NCBI GenBank assembly: GCA_963772375.1
Contig: CAVYXG010000001.1
Span: forward strand, 186,001-250,000
From: DATBHM01 sp963772375
Lineage (GTDB): Bacteria > Actinomycetota > UBA4738 > JACQTL01
Length of the DNA: 64,000 nt
Reading direction: 5' to 3'
Shown: positions 18,012-29,542 of the stretch, one piece after another
Numbering within the stretch: the first letter of the stretch is position 1
Layout: every line of letters begins with the position of its first letter
Position numbers and translations under genes: made by a program
The notes under the pieces: generated by a model
What the model was told of the DNA's origin: nothing
Database searches by the model: none
The model's input: the letters and a program-made list of their open reading frames with translations, nothing else

Positions 18012-18701
18012 ATGCCACGCGCGCTCAGCCCCCGTCACGGGAAGACGGCCCACGGAACCCCCCGCCGCAGCGCCCCGCTCCCACGCGACGTGGTCGACGA
18101 CGTCCGCCAGACCGCCCGGCCTCAGCAGGCGCAGGTGGCGCTCGGCCATCTCGAGCGTGCCGTCGAGCTCCTGGGGCGGGGAGATCCCCGCCAGGCGATC
18201 AAGGAGGCACGGAAGGCCAAGGACGCCGCGCCCCGATCGGGTGCGGTCCGCGAGGTGCTGGCGCTCGCCCACTACGGGGCCGGGGAGTGGCGCGACGCGC
18301 TGCGTGAGATGCAGGCCTACCGCCGGATGACCGGCCGCCAGGACGAGAACCACATCGTCGCCGATGCCTACCGGGCCCTGGGCAGCCCCGAGAAGGCGGT
18401 TCCCCTGGCGGAACAGACGCTCCGGGCGCCGGTCTCCGGCGACGCCAAGGCCGAGGCCGTCATCGTGGGTGCATCGGCGCTCGGGGACATGGGTCGTTTC
18501 GACGAGGGCCTGGCGCTGCTCCGGCGTCTGTCCAACCGATCGGACGTCGGAAGGGAACAGGACCTCCGCGTCTGGTACGTGACGGGCGACCTCTACGCGC
18601 GGTCCGGCCGCCGTGAGGAGGCTGCGACGGAGTTCCGGCGGATCACCCGCCACGACCCCACGGCGTTCGACGCCGCCGAACGGCTCGCCGAGCTCGCCTG
18701 A
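18012..18701 (+). CDS. Tetratricopeptide-repeat protein
   Basis: A 229-residue soluble protein with several helical TPR-like repeats from about residue 40 to the end (for example LGRGDPRQAIKEARKAKDAA, and DLYARSGRREEAATEFRRIT near the C-terminus). It has no signal peptide or membrane segment. TPR proteins usually act as protein-binding scaffolds; the partner is unknown. Its position between tyrS and the HAD-type phosphatase in the conserved actinobacterial order suggests it may correspond to the TPR-like proteins found there (near Rv1691), but a second TPR gene at 21313 fits that role better. Confidence 0.8.
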   Translation: MPRALSPRHGKTAHGTPRRSAPLPRDVVDDVRQTARPQQAQVALGHLERAVELLGRGDPRQAIKEARKAKDAAPRSGAVREVLALAHYGAGEWRDALREMQAYRRMTGRQDENHIVADAYRALGSPEKAVPLAEQTLRAPVSGDAKAEAVIVGASALGDMGRFDEGLALLRRLSNRSDVGREQDLRVWYVTGDLYARSGRREEAATEFRRITRHDPTAFDAAERLAELA

Positions 18702-18728
18702 GCACGCCGCCGGGACCGGAGCCCGGCG

Positions 18729-19682
18729 CTATCCGGTCCCCTCGGCCGCCTCACGCTCGCGGCGCTTGTTCCAGTACCGGACCAGCCCGGCGGCGTTCGT
18801 CTTCGTGCTCGAGAGGATCTCGTAGCGTTCCCGTTCCTCGGGGCCGGCTCCCACCGCGTCGAACTCGCCGGCCGTCCTCGCCGCCAGGATCTCGGCGATG
18901 CGGTCGAGGTCGTCGGTCTGGTCCATCGCGTATCGAACGATCCCCGCCCAGTACCGGATCCGGTCGGCGGCGATCGCACACAGCTCGTCCACCTCGCGCA
19001 CCGGGCCGAAGTGGCTGAACATCAACGCGCTCTCCGCCCGGGCCCGGATCCGCCCGATGCTGTCCACCGCGAGCTCGACGTCGACGTCCGGTGGCGGCGT
19101 GGCCGGCCGCAGGACCTTCACGTCCGGGAAGTGGATCCCGAGCGCGTCGCCCGTAAACAGCGCCCCGCTCCGGGAGTCGACCAGGCTCACGTGGTGCGAC
19201 GCATGCCCCGGCGTGTACATCACGTCGAGCGCTCGGTCGCCGAGGTCGATGCGGTCGCCCTCGGCCACCGACCGGATGCGATCGGGGTCGATGGGCCGCA
19301 TGGGGCCGAACATGTCCACCAGCCGGTCCTCGCCGCCGTATACGTGCGCGGCGCTCGACCACAGCCGCGACGGATCCGCGAGGTGCCGCGCCCCACGCTC
19401 GTGCACCCAGACGGTCGCCTGAGGGAACCGCTCCGCGATCGTGCCGGCGCCGCCGGCGTGGTCGAGATGGATGTGCGTCACCACGATGTGCGCGAGATCG
19501 TCCCCCGACAGCCCGAGGGACTCCAGGCCGGCCGTCACGGCGTCCGCGGACGTGGTGGGACCGGTCTCGATGAGCGCGGGTTCCGACGCGCGGGCGAGGT
19601 ACGCGGACGTTACCCGGTACCGCCCGGTCATCCTCGTGTCCACGGCGACGAGGTCGGCAGCCGCCTCGAACGTGTCGTCCAT
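18729..19682 (-). CDS. MBL-fold metallo-hydrolase
   Basis: A 317-residue metallo-beta-lactamase-fold hydrolase, likely cytoplasmic and dizinc. Metal-binding motifs are THIHLDHAGG (about residues 90-99), the His in YTPGHASHH and the Asp in FTGDALG. The C-terminal third is extended and helical, ending in a basic RREREAAEGTG tail. The substrate cannot be told from sequence; glyoxalase II-like thioesterase or lactonase activity is possible. It is a single gene convergent with the upstream TPR gene. The ATG start is supported by TAGACT exactly 7 nt upstream, i.e. leaderless. Confidence 0.88.
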   Translation of the reverse strand: MDDTFEAAADLVAVDTRMTGRYRVTSAYLARASEPALIETGPTTSADAVTAGLESLGLSGDDLAHIVVTHIHLDHAGGAGTIAERFPQATVWVHERGARHLADPSRLWSSAAHVYGGEDRLVDMFGPMRPIDPDRIRSVAEGDRIDLGDRALDVMYTPGHASHHVSLVDSRSGALFTGDALGIHFPDVKVLRPATPPPDVDVELAVDSIGRIRARAESALMFSHFGPVREVDELCAIAADRIRYWAGIVRYAMDQTDDLDRIAEILAARTAGEFDAVGAGPEERERYEILSSTKTNAAGLVRYWNKRREREAAEGTG

Positions 19683-19689
19683 CCGCCCG

Positions 19690-19695
19690 AGTCTA
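19690..19695 (-). promoter_or_regulatory. -10 box TAGACT of the MBL-fold gene (leaderless)
   Basis: On the minus strand TAGACT ends 7 nt before the ATG at 19682, placing transcription start at the start codon. Confidence 0.6.
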
Positions 19696-19792
19696 TCCGC
19701 GGCCCGATCGGCGGCCCCTTCCCGCGGGCTCCAACCCGGCGGTTCGTGTCGGAGGGTCGCGCTATGGTCCGCGGCGAAAGGGGGGAGCGCCC

Positions 19793-20113
19793 ATGGTGAC
19801 GGTCAACGTGGTCGTCCTGGCCGGGACGGTCGCCGCCGATCCGACGGAGAAGGAGCTGCCGTCGGGGGACCGGGTGACCGAGATCAAGCTCTCCGTTCCC
19901 GAGACCGGCAAACGCTCCCTCCCCCTCCCGGTCTCGGCCTGGCACGGCAAGCCCATCACGAGGAAGTCGCTCGGCGCCATCGGCAAGGGCGACGAGGTGC
20001 TCGTGCACGGCCAGCTCGTGCGGCGGTTCTACCGGAACGGAGCCGGAGCTCGAACGGTGATGGAGGTGATCGCCACCGGGCTCAAGAAGCTGGAACCCGT
20101 CGACGAGGAGTGA
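19793..20113 (+). CDS. Small single-stranded DNA-binding (OB-fold) protein
   Basis: A 106-residue protein matching the SSB OB-fold: NVVVLAGTVAADPTEKELPSGDRV at the N-terminus, then LPVSAWHGKP, GDEVLVHGQLVRRFYRNG and VIATGLKKLE. It is shorter than the canonical SSB and lacks the long flexible linker and the acidic DDDIPF-type tip, ending LEPVDEE, so it is probably an accessory SSB rather than the replicative one. The start is well supported: an AAAGGGGGGAG Shine-Dalgarno sequence precedes the ATG, with a TATGGT -10 box at 19763-19768. It converges with the DUF1015 gene. Confidence 0.85.
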   Translation: MVTVNVVVLAGTVAADPTEKELPSGDRVTEIKLSVPETGKRSLPLPVSAWHGKPITRKSLGAIGKGDEVLVHGQLVRRFYRNGAGARTVMEVIATGLKKLEPVDEE

Positions 20114-20134
20114 TCCGCCAGGCCCCGGACGAGG

Positions 20135-21328
20135 TCAATCCAGCGCCCGGATGACCATCCCCGTCCGGGGCTTGGGCCAAAAGTAGGTCGACTTCTCCGG
20201 GAGTGTGCCGCCGCGCTCGATGACGTCCCGGATCCGGCGCACGCGGGTCGGAGGGAGGAAGAATGCCGCGCTGGAATCGCCCAGCCGGACCGCCTCCTCG
20301 GCCGCCGCGGCGTCCGTCACGAACCGCAGCCCGGCGTCGCCGAGAACGCGCTCGTGCAGTGCGCACACGGTGGGGGGCGCGCCTTTCAGTGTGTCGACCC
20401 GGTGCACCAGCGAGGGACCCTCCCTAGCGGCCGACCCGTACACGAGCGTGTCGTCGTCGAGGGCGGCGAGCACCTCGGACAGGTCGCGGACCCGACGGCC
20501 CTCGGTCCTGACCGCCGCCCCGTCGAGCACGACGCGATGGATCGGGAGGACGGGCGGGTCCTCGACCGCGGCGTCGACGAGCAGCATCGGCATGCGGTCC
20601 CACGGGCCGGGCCCGACCTCCGCGCGCATCTGTTCGCGGAACGCCAGCGCCACCGAGTATCGATGGTGACCGTCGGCGATGAGGAGGCGTTCATCGTCGA
20701 GGTCGAGTGCGATCCGGTCCCAGGGGGCGGCATTGCCGTCGCCACCACCGGCCGGCAGGACCCACAATCGATGTTCGACCCCTTCCTCGTCGGCAACCGT
20801 GACGTCCGGCGTCCGGCCCGTCTCCGCCTCATCGAGGACGGCGGCCAGCTCCGGCGTCGGCCCCCGCCACAGCGCGTAGACCGGCGAGAGGTTCGCCCGT
20901 ACGGTTCGAAGCACCCGCATCCGGTCCTCGATCGGTCCGGGCATGGTGCGCTCGTGCGGCATCACCCCCCCGCCCAGCGCCTCGATGTCCACGGCTGCGA
21001 TCACTCCCCGGACACGCCCGGGCCGACCCTGGAACGTGAACCGCATCTCGTACAGGAACCACGACGGGCGCTCCGTCGCGCGCAGGGCCCCGGTCGCTCG
21101 CCACTCCCGGAGCAGTCGGGAGGCCCTCGTATACTTGTTCTCTCGATCGTCGTCGCCCGGCTCGTCCCGGCCGAGGATCAACCGGACCACGTTGTGGGGG
21201 CTGGCGGCATGCAGCCGGCGTTCGCTCTCCGAACTGATGGCGTCGTACGGTGGGGCGGTGACCCGGTCCAGCGGGCCGACGACGGATTCGTCGTACAGAA
21301 GGCCGGTGAACGGTGACACGCGAGGCAT
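20135..21328 (-). CDS. DUF1015 family protein (SerK/SbnI-like fold)
   Basis: A 397-residue DUF1015 protein. Typical motifs are an N-terminal VSPFTGLLYD...TAPPYDAISSE, the central LIADGHHRYSVAL and a C-terminal LPEKSTYFWPKPRTGMVIR. The family is related to ParB/sulfiredoxin-fold free-serine kinases such as SerK and SbnI, but the activity of this branch is not settled and I infer nothing firmer. The ATG at 21328 fits the family N-terminus. TATACA lies 6 nt upstream on the minus strand, suggesting a near-leaderless transcript. Its first codons overlap the divergent TPR gene. Confidence 0.85.
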   Translation of the reverse strand: MPRVSPFTGLLYDESVVGPLDRVTAPPYDAISSESERRLHAASPHNVVRLILGRDEPGDDDRENKYTRASRLLREWRATGALRATERPSWFLYEMRFTFQGRPGRVRGVIAAVDIEALGGGVMPHERTMPGPIEDRMRVLRTVRANLSPVYALWRGPTPELAAVLDEAETGRTPDVTVADEEGVEHRLWVLPAGGGDGNAAPWDRIALDLDDERLLIADGHHRYSVALAFREQMRAEVGPGPWDRMPMLLVDAAVEDPPVLPIHRVVLDGAAVRTEGRRVRDLSEVLAALDDDTLVYGSAAREGPSLVHRVDTLKGAPPTVCALHERVLGDAGLRFVTDAAAAEEAVRLGDSSAAFFLPPTRVRRIRDVIERGGTLPEKSTYFWPKPRTGMVIRALD

Positions 21329-21708
21329 CCCGACTGTATAGCACCGACACGGACGAGCAGTCCGCGTACGACCTGTACGCGCGGGGGGTCACGTTCCTGC
21401 GGGACGGGCACCCCCATCAGGCCGCCATGTTCCTGTCCCGGGCTCGGCTCATGGAGCCCGAGAAGGGCTCGATTCGCGAGGCCCTCGCCCGCGCCCTGTA
21501 CATGTCGGGGCGAACGGCCTGGGCCCGGCGGGAGTTCGCCAAGGCGGTCGCCATCGACCCCGTGAACGACTACGCGCACTTCGGGCTGGCGCTCGCCTGC
21601 GAACGGACCGGCCAGCGGACGCGGGCGATCGCCCACCTCAAGCTCGCCATCGCCATGCGCCCGGGCATCGGCCACTACGAGCGGGCGCTCGCGCGGCTCG
21701 CCGGGTGA
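21313..21708 (+). CDS. Small TPR protein
   Basis: A 131-residue protein with about three TPR-like helical hairpins (LYARGVTFLRDGHPHQAAMF; ALARALYMSGRTAWARREFA; LALACERTGQRTRAIAHL). The GTG at 21313 is the only plausible start in frame before residue 39. It makes the 5' end overlap the divergent DUF1015 gene by 16 bp. The stop overlaps the start of the HAD-GNAT gene (GTGA), so the two are translationally coupled, as for the TPR-like gene and phosphatase near Rv1691-Rv1692 in M. tuberculosis. Confidence 0.82.
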   Translation: MTREASRLYSTDTDEQSAYDLYARGVTFLRDGHPHQAAMFLSRARLMEPEKGSIREALARALYMSGRTAWARREFAKAVAIDPVNDYAHFGLALACERTGQRTRAIAHLKLAIAMRPGIGHYERALARLAG

Positions 21709-23003
21709 GCGCGCCCGACGACACCGGTCGCTCCGCAGAGGCCACGGGCTCCCTCGTCGACGCGTACGACGCCGTGCTGTTCGACCTCGACGGTGTCCTG
21801 TACCGGGGCTCGGAGACGGTCCCCGGGGCCCCCGAGGCGGTGGAGGAGGTCCGGCGGCGCGGCGTTCGGGTGGCCTTCGTGACGAACAACTCCAGCCGGA
21901 CGCCGGACCAGGTCGCCGAGACGCTCGCCGGTCACGGCGTCGAGGTCCGTGCCGACGAGGTCATCACCTCGGCGATGGCCACGGCGGAGATCCTCGGCCC
22001 CGCCGGCGGCCGAACCGCGTTCGTCGTCGGCGAGGACGGTATCCGGGAGGCGCTCCGGGAGGCCGGGTTCGCGCTCCTCGACGACGACGCCGACAGCGCC
22101 GACGTCGTGTGCGTCGGCGTCGACAGGAACGTCACCTACGCCCGGCTGCGGACCGCGGCCCTGCTCGTGGAACGCGGCGCCCGGCTGATCGCCACGAACA
22201 CCGACGCGTCCTTCCCCGCGCCAGACGGCTTGTGGCCGGGGGCCGGCGCCCTGCTGGCGGCGATCACCACGACGATCGGCCACGGGCCGGAGGCCGTCGC
22301 CGGCAAACCCCATCCGCCGCTCCTGCGCACCGCCCTCGACCGCATCGGGGGACGCCACCCGCTCGTGGTCGGCGACCGCCTCGACACCGACATCGACGGC
22401 GCAGCCGCCGTGGGCTGGGACTCGCTGATGGTGCTCACCGGCGTGTCCACGGAAGCCGACCTCCTCGGCGCCCCGAACCTCCCGTCCCACCTCGGCAGGG
22501 ACCTCGGCGCACTGTTCCGCCCGGCCATCGCCGTGCGGCCGGCCGTGCGCGAGGACGTCGGCGCCATCGTTCGGCTGCTGCGGGAGGCGGAGCTCCGCGA
22601 CAGCGGCGTGGACAAGCGGATCGGCGAGACACTGGTCGCGGCGCGCGGTCGGGAGACCGTCGGCACGATCGCCTTCGAGCTGCTGACCTGGGACGGGGCG
22701 ACCATCGCCCACCTGCGGTCCCTGGCAGTGACCGGGTCGTCGAGGGGGGAGCGGACCGGGCCGCTGCTCACTGCGGCCGGGGTCAAGGCGGCGATCGTTG
22801 GCGGCGCTTCGACCGTGTACGCCGTGACGCGCACTTCGGAGGGGTTCATCGAACGGATGGGGTTCGAACGGACCGGCGGGCTCGACTCTGTCCCGGCTGC
22901 GATCCGCGTCACCCTCGGGGACCACGCGGACGAGCGCACGATCGGATTCCGGTGGCCCCCCGACCGACACGCAGCGCGCACGAACGGCCGGGAACACGGC
23001 TAG
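21705..23003 (+). CDS. HAD-IIA phosphatase fused to a GNAT-like domain
   Basis: The N-terminal ~270 residues form a HAD superfamily class IIA phosphatase (NagD/phosphoglycolate-like). Motif I is AVLFDLDGVLYRG, motif II is FVTNNSS, motif III is the Lys in VAGKPHPPLL and motif IV is VVGDRLDTDIDGA. The C-terminal ~150 residues (AVREDVGAIVRLLREAELRD onward) resemble a GNAT acetyltransferase, with FIERMGFERTGG near the end. M. tuberculosis Rv1692 occupies the same place and is a glycerol-3-phosphate phosphatase with a GNAT-like extension, so a role in glycerophospholipid recycling is a reasonable inference. The last 4 bp overlap the convergent rhomboid gene through a shared CTAG. Confidence 0.88.
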   Translation: MSAPDDTGRSAEATGSLVDAYDAVLFDLDGVLYRGSETVPGAPEAVEEVRRRGVRVAFVTNNSSRTPDQVAETLAGHGVEVRADEVITSAMATAEILGPAGGRTAFVVGEDGIREALREAGFALLDDDADSADVVCVGVDRNVTYARLRTAALLVERGARLIATNTDASFPAPDGLWPGAGALLAAITTTIGHGPEAVAGKPHPPLLRTALDRIGGRHPLVVGDRLDTDIDGAAAVGWDSLMVLTGVSTEADLLGAPNLPSHLGRDLGALFRPAIAVRPAVREDVGAIVRLLREAELRDSGVDKRIGETLVAARGRETVGTIAFELLTWDGATIAHLRSLAVTGSSRGERTGPLLTAAGVKAAIVGGASTVYAVTRTSEGFIERMGFERTGGLDSVPAAIRVTLGDHADERTIGFRWPPDRHAARTNGREHG

Positions 23004-23833
23004 GGGAACAGGCCCTCGTCCCGCGCGCGGCGGGTTCGTTCCTTCGGGAAGAACAGCAGCGCCAGCACCAGGCCCGCGGCGAACCCGGCCACGTGGGCGA
23101 AGAACGCGACACCCCCGTTCACATGGTGCGTCACCTGCGTAACCCCGCTCACCAGTTGCAGCACGAACCAGAACCCCAGCACCACGAACGCCGGGATCGG
23201 CAGCAGCGTGAAGATGAACAGGATCGGGACCAGCGAGTACACGCGCCGGGCCGGGAACATCACCAGGTACGCGCCGAGCACCCCGGCGATGGCGCCCGAC
23301 GCGCCGAGCGTCGGGATCACCGACTGCGGCCCGACCGCGATCTGGCCGGCGGCCGCCACGACCCCGCAGATCAGGTAGAAGAGCAGGAACTTCACGTGCC
23401 CGATGCGGTCCTCGACGTTGTCCCCGAACACCCACAGGAACAGCATGTTCCCCGCGATGTGCAGCCACCCGGCGTGCAGGAACATCGCGACGAACACGGC
23501 CGCCCACCAGCTCTTGTCCGGACACCCGTGGAACCCGGGCGCCGCGGGGTCGGTCGCCCGGCCCTGGAGCAGCAGCTGGAGGTCGCGCCCCGAGACCCCG
23601 ATCTCGGCTCGGTCGACGGCGGCGCGCGCCGGCAGCCCGCCCTGGGCGAGGTTCGTCCGGTGGACCACCTCGTAGGGGATGACCGCGTGGCAGAACGCGA
23701 ACAGCCCCTGTTCCTCCTGGGACGACCACGGCCGCTGCCACAGGACGAAGAGCAGGACGTTGGCGGCGATGATCGCGAGCGTGACGTACGGGCGTCGCGC
23801 GGCCGGGTTCTCGTCGCGGATGGGGATCAGCAC
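23000..23833 (-). CDS. Rhomboid family intramembrane serine protease
   Basis: A 277-residue polytopic membrane protein of the rhomboid (S54) family. The catalytic serine motif is GASGAIAGVLGAY and the catalytic histidine lies in FFAHVAGFAAG; HIAGNMLFLWVFG matches the conserved HxxxN oxyanion element. About six membrane segments are visible, with a soluble loop of about 70 residues between the first two. Substrates cannot be predicted. It is the last gene of a minus-strand run SCP2-like, alpha/beta hydrolase, rhomboid, 18 nt after the hydrolase stop. Confidence 0.92.
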   Translation of the reverse strand: MLIPIRDENPAARRPYVTLAIIAANVLLFVLWQRPWSSQEEQGLFAFCHAVIPYEVVHRTNLAQGGLPARAAVDRAEIGVSGRDLQLLLQGRATDPAAPGFHGCPDKSWWAAVFVAMFLHAGWLHIAGNMLFLWVFGDNVEDRIGHVKFLLFYLICGVVAAAGQIAVGPQSVIPTLGASGAIAGVLGAYLVMFPARRVYSLVPILFIFTLLPIPAFVVLGFWFVLQLVSGVTQVTHHVNGGVAFFAHVAGFAAGLVLALLFFPKERTRRARDEGLFP

Positions 23834-23851
23834 GACGACGCCCTCCCGGCG

Positions 23852-24931
23852 TCAGGCCGGCGACCGCTTCTCCCGGGCAGGACGGCGACGCGGTACCGGG
23901 AGGCGTTCCGCCGCGAAGTCCCGCACCAACCCGGTGAACCGCTCGTGTTCCTCCAGGAACAGCGCGTGCCCCGAGCGCGCGAACTCCTCGACGCGCGCGT
24001 CCGGGATGAGCGGCGCCAGACGGCGGACCTCGTCCGCGCTCACCAGGTGGTCCAGGCCGCCCGTGACCAGCACGACCGGCGTCTCGAGCTCGTGCAGCCG
24101 AGGGCGGAGGTCGAACCCCGTCATGGCCCGGAACGTCTCGGCTCGGACCGGCGGCGGGACCGACGCGGCGAGGTCGCGGACGAAGCGCACGGACGCCGGG
24201 TCGGGCCGGTCGCCGAACCCGGCTCGGATCAGCCGGTAGCTGGCGCCGGCGGGCCTGGTCATCCCCGCCTCCCGCGAAAAGAGCCGGTCGACGACGCTGT
24301 TCTCCACGGCGAGCTGGGCGGCCTGGCCGAGCAGGCGCGCCTGCAGGGATGCGCCCGGCCACCGCCCGGCCGCCGAGTGGGCGAAGTGCACGAGCGGCGT
24401 CGCGGCGAGCACCGCCCCCCGCACCCGCCGCCGCGCGGTCTCCGAGTGGCGGAGGAGGAACCCGATCGTGAGGATCCCCCCCAGACTGTGCCCCACGAGC
24501 ACCAGCGGCTCGTCACCGGGCGTCGAGTCGATCACGTGGGCGAGAGCGTCCACGGCGATGTCGATCGTGAGGTGGCCGCGCGCGATGGGCGTCGAGTGGC
24601 CGTGGCCGGGCAGGTCCCAGGTCAGCACGCGATGCCGGCCGCCCGCCAGGTCACGCTTCTGGAAGTGCCAGATCGCCTCGGTCACGCACCAGCCGTGCGT
24701 GAACAGGATCGTTCCGGTCGCGCCCGGGGAGTCCAGGTGTTCGATGGAGATCCGCGACGCCCGCGGCCCCCGGACGAACTCCGGCCGGCCGCGAACGGAG
24801 CCGAGCAGCTCCTCTTCGCCGGGGAGAACCAGCCCGACCCCGCGGTCGCGCCCATGCAGGAGCACCTTCCCGGACGCGTACCCGGCCAGCGCGCCGGCGG
24901 TCCCGATGAGGAGCCGGCGAACCCGTCCCAC
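23852..24931 (-). CDS. Alpha/beta hydrolase
   Basis: A 359-residue alpha/beta-hydrolase. The oxyanion segment is FTHGWCVTEAIWHFQ, the nucleophile elbow is VLVGHSLGGIL, the acid is probably the Asp in VTGGLDHLVSADE, and the catalytic His is in FARSGHALFLEEHERF. The N-terminal GTAGALAGYASGKVLLH is hydrophobic and could anchor it to the membrane. An esterase or lipase-like role is likely; the substrate is unknown. It starts at GTG 24931, 3 nt after the SCP2-like stop, and belongs to a three-gene minus-strand operon ending in the rhomboid. Confidence 0.88.
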   Translation of the reverse strand: MGRVRRLLIGTAGALAGYASGKVLLHGRDRGVGLVLPGEEELLGSVRGRPEFVRGPRASRISIEHLDSPGATGTILFTHGWCVTEAIWHFQKRDLAGGRHRVLTWDLPGHGHSTPIARGHLTIDIAVDALAHVIDSTPGDEPLVLVGHSLGGILTIGFLLRHSETARRRVRGAVLAATPLVHFAHSAAGRWPGASLQARLLGQAAQLAVENSVVDRLFSREAGMTRPAGASYRLIRAGFGDRPDPASVRFVRDLAASVPPPVRAETFRAMTGFDLRPRLHELETPVVLVTGGLDHLVSADEVRRLAPLIPDARVEEFARSGHALFLEEHERFTGLVRDFAAERLPVPRRRPAREKRSPA

Positions 24932-24934
24932 CCG

Positions 24935-25285
24935 CTACATCAGCCTCCGCAGCGCCAGCAGGTCCGACACGCTCGCCTGGACCCGGACGTGCCCCGCCAG
25001 GTAGGACGAGAACAGCGGCTTGGTGCCGCGGATCATGGCCAGGAGGTCGTCGCTGTCGGCGGTGATGCGGATGTCCGCGTGATCGGGCTGGCCGCGGTGC
25101 ACGTCGCTCATCCTGCCATCGGACAGCTCGCTCCAGAACGACACACCGAGGTCGGGAACCTCCATCTGGACGAGGCGCGACCCGCCGAGCGTGCCATCGA
25201 GGTCCGAATGGATCCTGGGATCAGCCGTGGCGAGACGATCGACGAGCTTCTGGAGCTCGGCCTCGACCTCGTTCGCGCTGGCCAC
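24935..25285 (-). CDS. SCP2-like sterol/lipid-binding domain protein
   Basis: A 116-residue protein resembling the SCP-2 sterol-transfer fold: an N-terminal helix (ASANEVEAELQKLVDRLATA), a strand-rich core (RLVQMEVPDLGVSFWSEL) and a C-terminal segment DIRITADSDDLLAMIRGTKP followed by GHVRVQASVSDLLALRRLM. The frame is open much further upstream, but the GTG at 25285 fits the domain and has GAGGTGGT as a Shine-Dalgarno sequence about 6 nt before it. It heads the operon with the alpha/beta hydrolase, which suggests lipid handling. Confidence 0.78.
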   Translation of the reverse strand: MASANEVEAELQKLVDRLATADPRIHSDLDGTLGGSRLVQMEVPDLGVSFWSELSDGRMSDVHRGQPDHADIRITADSDDLLAMIRGTKPLFSSYLAGHVRVQASVSDLLALRRLM

Positions 25286-26056
25286 TGCCCAACCACCTCG
25301 ATGCCGTTCGTGGAGTGCCGTGGGCCGCTCGCGGCCCGCCCGCCCGCCCGGGCAGCCGCCGGCGCGCGGCGCCGGGTTCGGCGTGCGTCGCGGAGTATAT
25401 CGGACCCCTCCGGCCGCCCCGCCGGGCCAGCGCGGGGGGCCGGTATCCTTCGCAAGGGTCCGAACATCGGGGCCAACGACGAACCGACAGAAAGGGGCAG
25501 GCATGGCGGCCGACGCGCGGCGGTACTCGTCCGACGCCCGCAGGTACATCGAGGCGGCGCTGGGCAACCTCACCCCATCGGGAGCGCGGGACATGGCGCG
25601 TTCGATGGTGGAACAGGCCCAGGGGATGGCTGGCCAGGGGCCATCGGCGATGGCGGGCCAGATCCGGGAGATGGGACAGCAGATCATGGACTGGTCGCAG
25701 CAGAGCCGCAGCCAGGTCCTCGAGGTCGTCCAGCGGGAGGTGCGCAAGCAGCTCAAGGCGTTCGGACTCGCCACGACGGACGACATCGATGCCCTGCGCA
25801 AGCGCGTCCGTGAGCTGGAGAAGGCGGTCGATGGATCCTCGTCCACCAAGAAGACCCCCGCCAAGCGGTCGGCCGCCCGCAAGCGAACGGCGACCAGGTC
25901 GTCCTCCGCCAAGCGCACGTCGTCGGGTTCGACGGCGTCCGGGGAATCGGCCGCATCCACCGGATCCTCCGGCTCGGCCGGCTCGGCCGGGACGGGGGGG
26001 AGGGGGGCGGCGCCGATTCCTCGGGCTCCGGTTCCGGCGGGGACGGCGCCTAGGCG

Positions 26057-26850
<794 letters not shown>

Positions 26851-26854
<4 letters not shown>

Positions 26855-27789
26855 CGGTGGTCGGGTTCGTCGTGCACGGCGGCCGCGAGCCCGCCCTGCG
26901 GACCGCCACCCAACTCATCCGCTCCCTGGCCGGCCGTGGGCTGCGGACGCGGGTGCTCGACGACGACCCGATTCACTCGTCGGCCCCCGCCGCCGGCGTG
27001 GAGGCGCTGAGCCGCGAGGCGAACGCCGAGCTGTCGAGCCCGGCGGAGTTCTCCACGGGACTGGACCTCGTGGTGAGCGTCGGCGGCGACGGAACGTTCC
27101 TCCGCGCGGCCCACTACGCGGTGGAGGTGGACCGGCCGGTCGTCGGCGTCAACGTCGGCCGGATGGGGTTCCTCACACCGGTCGATCCCGACGATGCGGA
27201 GGCGGTGATCGGCCGGGCCCTCGACGGCACGGCCGTCATCGAGGAGCGCGGCGGCGTCGTCGCCGAGGCGGTCGCCGGGACCACCTGGACCGAACCCCGG
27301 TGGGGCCTGAACGAGGTCATGGTGGAGAAGGGAACCCGCCACCGCGTCGTCCGGGTGGGGGTGTGGCTGGCGGGCGAATACGTCACGACCTTTTCGGGCG
27401 ACGGCGTCATCGTGGCGACGGCGACCGGTTCCACCGCCTACTCGTTCTCCGCGCGGGGGCCGATCGTCTCGCCGGGCGTTCCGTGCCTCGTCGTCACGCC
27501 GATCGCGGCGCACATGGTGTTCGACCGGTCGTTCGTCGTCGGGCTGGACGAGCACATCGAGATCGAGGTTCGGGCGGGGGAGGACGGCGTGCTCTCCACC
27601 GACGGCAAGGAGAGCCTGCCACTCCCGGTCGGCGCCCGGGTGCGGATCCGGGCAGCGGACCGACCGGCGCGGGTGGTGCATCCGCCCGGATCGGAGAGCT
27701 TCTTCCGGCGGGTTCGGGAGCGCTTCTCGCTGCCGGACGGCACGGTGATGGACGGTCTCGACGACCTGTCCCCATCGGGATCCGACTGA
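26851..27789 (+). CDS. nadK: NAD kinase
   Basis: Phosphorylates NAD to NADP. The 312 residues contain the nucleotide-binding motif LVVSVGGDGTFLRAAH, the NVGRMGFLTPV strand, the NE/S motif LNEVMVEKGTRHRVVR and the C-terminal TATGSTAYSFSARGPIVSP motif. The GTG start overlaps the tlyA stop, so the gene is translationally coupled to tlyA. recN follows after 47 nt with its own leaderless promoter. Confidence 0.96.
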
Positions 27790-27823
27790 CCCGCGCGACC
27801 AGGTTCGTGTCGGATCCTCCGGG

Positions 27824-27829
27824 TAGGAT
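27824..27829 (+). promoter_or_regulatory. -10 box TAGGAT of recN (leaderless)
   Basis: TAGGAT ends 7 nt before the GTG at 27837, so transcription should start at the start codon. This sets the recN start although the reading frame is open for over 1 kb upstream. Confidence 0.65.
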
Positions 27830-27836
27830 CGCGGCC

Positions 27837-29480
<1,644 letters not shown>

Positions 29481-29542
29481 ATCGTTCCGGCTCACCCGAC
29501 CTTCAGGCGCGTCCGCTACCCTTGTCCCCGCAGGTCGGCGGG

